From Verrucomicrobiaceae bacterium (GTDB taxonomy: Bacteria; Verrucomicrobiota; Verrucomicrobiia; Verrucomicrobiales; Akkermansiaceae), in contig JAIXWR010000009.1 of the NCBI GenBank assembly GCA_027491155.1, forward strand, positions 124,001-188,000: 64,000 nucleotides of DNA, given 5' to 3'. Positions within the stretch are counted from its first letter, which is position 1. Every line of letters begins with the position of its first letter. Of this stretch, positions 61,690 through 64,000 are shown piece by piece. The position numbers were made by a program, and so were the translations under genes. The notes beneath the pieces were generated by a model, which had not been told where the DNA came from, ran no database searches, and saw nothing but the letters and a program-made list of their open reading frames with translations.

Positions 61690-62675
61690 CTCATCTCCGC
61701 CTTCGGCCGCACGACTTCGCCGCGCTCTTCCGAATAGCGGTCCCTCCGCCCCGTCCAGATCCCCGCCACCGCGGCACGGACCACATCATCCCCCACCCCG
61801 CCACGCAGCAGGCCGCGGACATCGTGACCGTCCGCCGCGAACAGGCAGGTGAAAAGCTTGCCGTCCGCCGACAGCCGCAGCCGCTGGCAGTCCCGGCAAA
61901 AGGGCCGCGTGACCGAGGCGATCACCCCGATTTCGCAAGTCCCGTCGCGATGGCTCCAATGCGCCGCCACTTCGCCGCGATACGCCGGCTCGCGCGGCAC
62001 GAGATCGAACTCCGTCCCGAGGATTTCTAACAGCTCCGCCGCCGGCACGACCTCGCCCAGCTTCCAGCCGTTGGTCTCGCCGACGTCCATGTATTCGATG
62101 TAGCGCAGGTCAATCCCCTCCGCCTTCGCCCAGCGCGCCAGCGGCAGGATCTCGCCTTCGTTCACCCCGCGCTGGATCACCGCGTTGACCTTGGTTTTCA
62201 GCCCGAAGGCCATCGCCGTGCGGATCCCCGCCAGCACGCGGTCCACCTTTGCGCCGACGCCGTTCATCCGGGCGAAGATTTCCGGATCGAGCGCATCGAG
62301 GCTCACCGTCACCCGGCTCAGCCCCGCCAGCGCCAGCGCCTCGGCATGATGGGCGAGCAGCACGCCGTTGGTGGTGAGCGCGATGTCCTGCACGCCGTCG
62401 ATCGCCGCGAGCATCGCCACCAGATCCTCCACCCCGCGCCGCAGCAGCGGCTCGCCGCCGGTCAGCCGCACCTTTCCGATGCCCAGCGGCACCAGCAGCC
62501 CGGTCAGCCGCACGATCTCCTCGAAGCTCAGCAGGTCTTCCCGCGGCAGGAAGCGGTAGCCGGGACCGAAGACCTCCACCGGCATGCAGTAGCGGCAGCG
62601 GAAATTGCAACGGTCGGTCAGCGAGATCCGCAAATCCCGCATCCCCCGCCCGAGCTGGTCCACCGGTCCGTTCAC
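61674..62675 (-). CDS. moaA: GTP 3',8-cyclase (molybdenum cofactor synthesis)
   Basis: MoaA is a radical-SAM enzyme that rearranges GTP in the first step of molybdopterin synthesis. I place the start at a GTG (62675, [27 protein letters not shown]), as the region further upstream is unlike the family; it gives 333 aa. The SAM cluster motif is [20 protein letters not shown] follows, and the second cluster is in [21 protein letters not shown]. No other moa gene is in the window. The C-terminus lacks the usual paired glycines at the extreme end but has YLGG, consistent with the family. Confidence 0.95.
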   Translation of the reverse strand: MNGPVDQLGRGMRDLRISLTDRCNFRCRYCMPVEVFGPGYRFLPREDLLSFEEIVRLTGLLVPLGIGKVRLTGGEPLLRRGVEDLVAMLAAIDGVQDIALTTNGVLLAHHAEALALAGLSRVTVSLDALDPEIFARMNGVGAKVDRVLAGIRTAMAFGLKTKVNAVIQRGVNEGEILPLARWAKAEGIDLRYIEYMDVGETNGWKLGEVVPAAELLEILGTEFDLVPREPAYRGEVAAHWSHRDGTCEIGVIASVTRPFCRDCQRLRLSADGKLFTCLFAADGHDVRGLLRGGVGDDVVRAAVAGIWTGRRDRYSEERGEVVRPKAEMSYLGG

Positions 62676-62791
62676 GGCGTGAAGATGCGTGCGGATCCCG
62701 ATCCGTGGAAATGAATTCCTTTCGCGACTCCCATGAGCCCGGGGAGGATTCGCTTGCCGCGGGATCGCCGGACTCCTTACCACTGGTCTCC

Positions 62792-63529
62792 ATGAAACCG
62801 CGGATCTTCCCCACCAAGCCCGAACTCGGCAAAGCCGCCGCCGCGGAAGGCGCGGTTCTGATCCGCGAGGCGCTGGCGGCCCGCGGCGAGGCGAACATCA
62901 TCGTGGCCACCGGGGCCTCGCAGTTCGAAATGCTGGAAGCCCTGACCGCCGAGCCCGGCATCGACTGGAGCCGCGTGACCGGCTTCCACCTCGACGAATA
63001 CGTCGGCCTCCCGATCACCCATCCGGCTTCCTTCCGCGCCTACCTGTGGCAGCGCTTCGTCAGCAAGCTGCCGCTGCCCCTCCGCGCCTTCCATTTCCTG
63101 GATGCGGAAATTTCACCGGAAGCCGAGTGCGCACGTGTCGGGGCCATCCTGCTCGGGCACCCGGTCGATGTCGCCTTCATCGGCATCGGCGAGAACGGCC
63201 ACATCGCTTTCAACGATCCGCCCGCCGACTTCGAAACGGAAGAGCCCTACCTGGTGGTCGGACTCGACGAAGCCTGCCGCCGCCAGCAGCTCGGCGAAGG
63301 CTGGTTCCCGACGCTCGATAGCGTGCCACGGCGCGCGGTCTCGATGTCCGTCCGCCAGATCCTCAAGAGCGCGGCGATCGTCTGCACCGTGCCCGACCTT
63401 CGGAAGGCCGAAGCGGTGCGCAAGTCCCTGCAAGGCCCGGTGACGCCCGCGGTGCCGGCGTCCGTGCTGCAGCTTCATCCGGACTGCCGGCTGTTCCTCG
63501 ACTCCGCCGCCGCGTCGCTGCTGTCATGA
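62792..63529 (+). CDS. nagB: Glucosamine-6-phosphate deaminase
   Basis: NagB turns glucosamine-6-phosphate into fructose-6-phosphate and ammonia. The ATG at 62792 ([13 protein letters not shown]) gives 245 aa. Marks are [26 protein letters not shown] (catalytic Asp), [19 protein letters not shown], and [19 protein letters not shown]. Its stop overlaps the next start (ATGA), so it is coupled to nagA, which supplies its substrate. The coding start follows an open region that overlaps the moaA leader. Confidence 0.95.
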   Translation: MKPRIFPTKPELGKAAAAEGAVLIREALAARGEANIIVATGASQFEMLEALTAEPGIDWSRVTGFHLDEYVGLPITHPASFRAYLWQRFVSKLPLPLRAFHFLDAEISPEAECARVGAILLGHPVDVAFIGIGENGHIAFNDPPADFETEEPYLVVGLDEACRRQQLGEGWFPTLDSVPRRAVSMSVRQILKSAAIVCTVPDLRKAEAVRKSLQGPVTPAVPASVLQLHPDCRLFLDSAAASLLS

Positions 63530-64000
63530 GCCCGCTCGACCTCCAGGTGAACGGCTTCGGCGGCGTGGATTTCAATCGCGACGGCCTGACCTCGGATGCC
63601 CTGCGCTGCGCCTGCGAAAGGCTGCGTGACTCCGGCGGCGGGCAATTCCTCGCGACGGTCATCACCGCGGAGCCCGACGCGATGTGCCGGCGCTTGGCGG
63701 CGATCGTGAAGTGCCGGGAGGAAGATCCACTCGTCGCGGAGATGATCGCCGGCATCCACATCGAGGGCCCCTTTCTGAACGAAACGCCCGGCTTCATCGG
63801 CGCGCATCCGGCGGCCCATGCGAGGCCGGCCGCTCCCGAGTTCGCCCGCCGCCTGCTCGATGCCGCGGGCGGCTTGACCCGCATCGTCACCCTGGCCCCC
63901 GAACGCGATCCCGGTGGCCGGGTGACGGAGTTTCTTGCCGGCCAGGGCATCGTTGTTTCGGCCGGCCACTGCGACCCCTCCCTCGACCAACTCCGCGAAT
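63526..64000 (+). CDS. nagA: N-acetylglucosamine-6-phosphate deacetylase (3' end outside window)
   Basis: The ATG at 63526 begins [17 protein letters not shown], and the frame is open to the window edge (about 158 codons). [13 protein letters not shown] is the family N-terminus; [21 protein letters not shown] includes the metal-ligand Glu, and [13 protein letters not shown] follows with a further His. The enzyme removes acetate from GlcNAc-6-phosphate. With nagB it forms a recycling or chitin/peptidoglycan-sugar catabolic pair. Confidence 0.95.
   Translation, partial: MSPLDLQVNGFGGVDFNRDGLTSDALRCACERLRDSGGGQFLATVITAEPDAMCRRLAAIVKCREEDPLVAEMIAGIHIEGPFLNETPGFIGAHPAAHARPAAPEFARRLLDAAGGLTRIVTLAPERDPGGRVTEFLAGQGIVVSAGHCDPSLDQLRE

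Noticed and set aside
62676-62791. Molybdenum-cofactor riboswitch upstream of moaA
   Set aside because: The space is short, overlaps the nagB leader and shows no convincing conserved fold.

Overview
The window is a high-GC (well over 60% by eye), densely packed bacterial chromosome segment. Several traits point to a Verrucomicrobiota bacterium of the Luteolibacter/Haloferula/Akkermansiaceae kind: FecR domains joined to TPR or LamG modules, a sigma factor overlapping a FecR/LamG gene, sulfatase and GH16-SGNH enzymes, a four-helix-bundle 'suffix' protein, an EF-hand esterase, and many REP-like palindromes. This placement comes from gene content and was not tested with a marker gene.

Layout. 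1-2925 (-): outer-membrane FecR/TPR/beta-barrel protein, cut by the window edge. 3292-9814: purL, an ankyrin protein, an FKBP lipoprotein, a MazG-like pyrophosphohydrolase and MsrB. 9914-12439 (-): a TIM-barrel isomerase, a PH-domain membrane protein and an EF-hand esterase. 12595-19208 (-): a probable operon coaD / cstA-like / SpoIIE-type phosphatase / pgk / tpiA. 19413-24518: an EEP-family phosphatase, thiD, a membrane protein, a lipase-like lipoprotein, a P-loop kinase-like protein and a small HTH protein. Next come tRNA-fMet and a YgiB/YgiC-like pair whose second gene carries an in-frame TAG. 26748-31959: a glycosylase-annotated protein, a sulfatase, a four-helix protein, and an overlapping prepilin peptidase / YjdF-like pair. 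32035-40428: FecR/LamG regulator and ECF sigma factor, divergent from two tandem paralogous large secreted proteins of unknown function. 40812-47364 (-): the tightly coupled RDD / SpoIIM / DUF4129 / DUF4350 / MoxR / DUF58 operon. 48050-55752: a type I restriction-modification island (hsdR, hsdM, hsdS plus a fourth nuclease-like gene), decaying at its 3' side into a vapC remnant and an IS110-family element. 56161-64000: GH16-SGNH enzyme, tRNA-Thr, GntP permease, carboxynorspermidine decarboxylase, moaA, nagB and the start of nagA.

The most striking signal is repeat architecture rather than any gene. Tandem 7-bp repeats, mostly with a conserved 3-4 base core and variable remainder, recur in at least three sequence classes. 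They lie in leaders, between genes and, most unusually, in frame inside purL (three sites, one an inverted pair of arrays) and inside the carboxynorspermidine decarboxylase gene. The same two genes also carry, in frame, a palindromic element that codes for AGFSRPE; two close intergenic copies lie at 47441-47547. This resembles the in-frame palindromic elements of Rickettsia combined with the heptamer repeats of cyanobacteria, and may be an undescribed class of protein-inserting repeats. Three larger inverted repeats (19259-19361, 34191-34340, 40565-40797) look like REPINs or MITEs; two of them fill promoter regions.

All functions were assigned by reading translated sequence and motifs; no database search was run.
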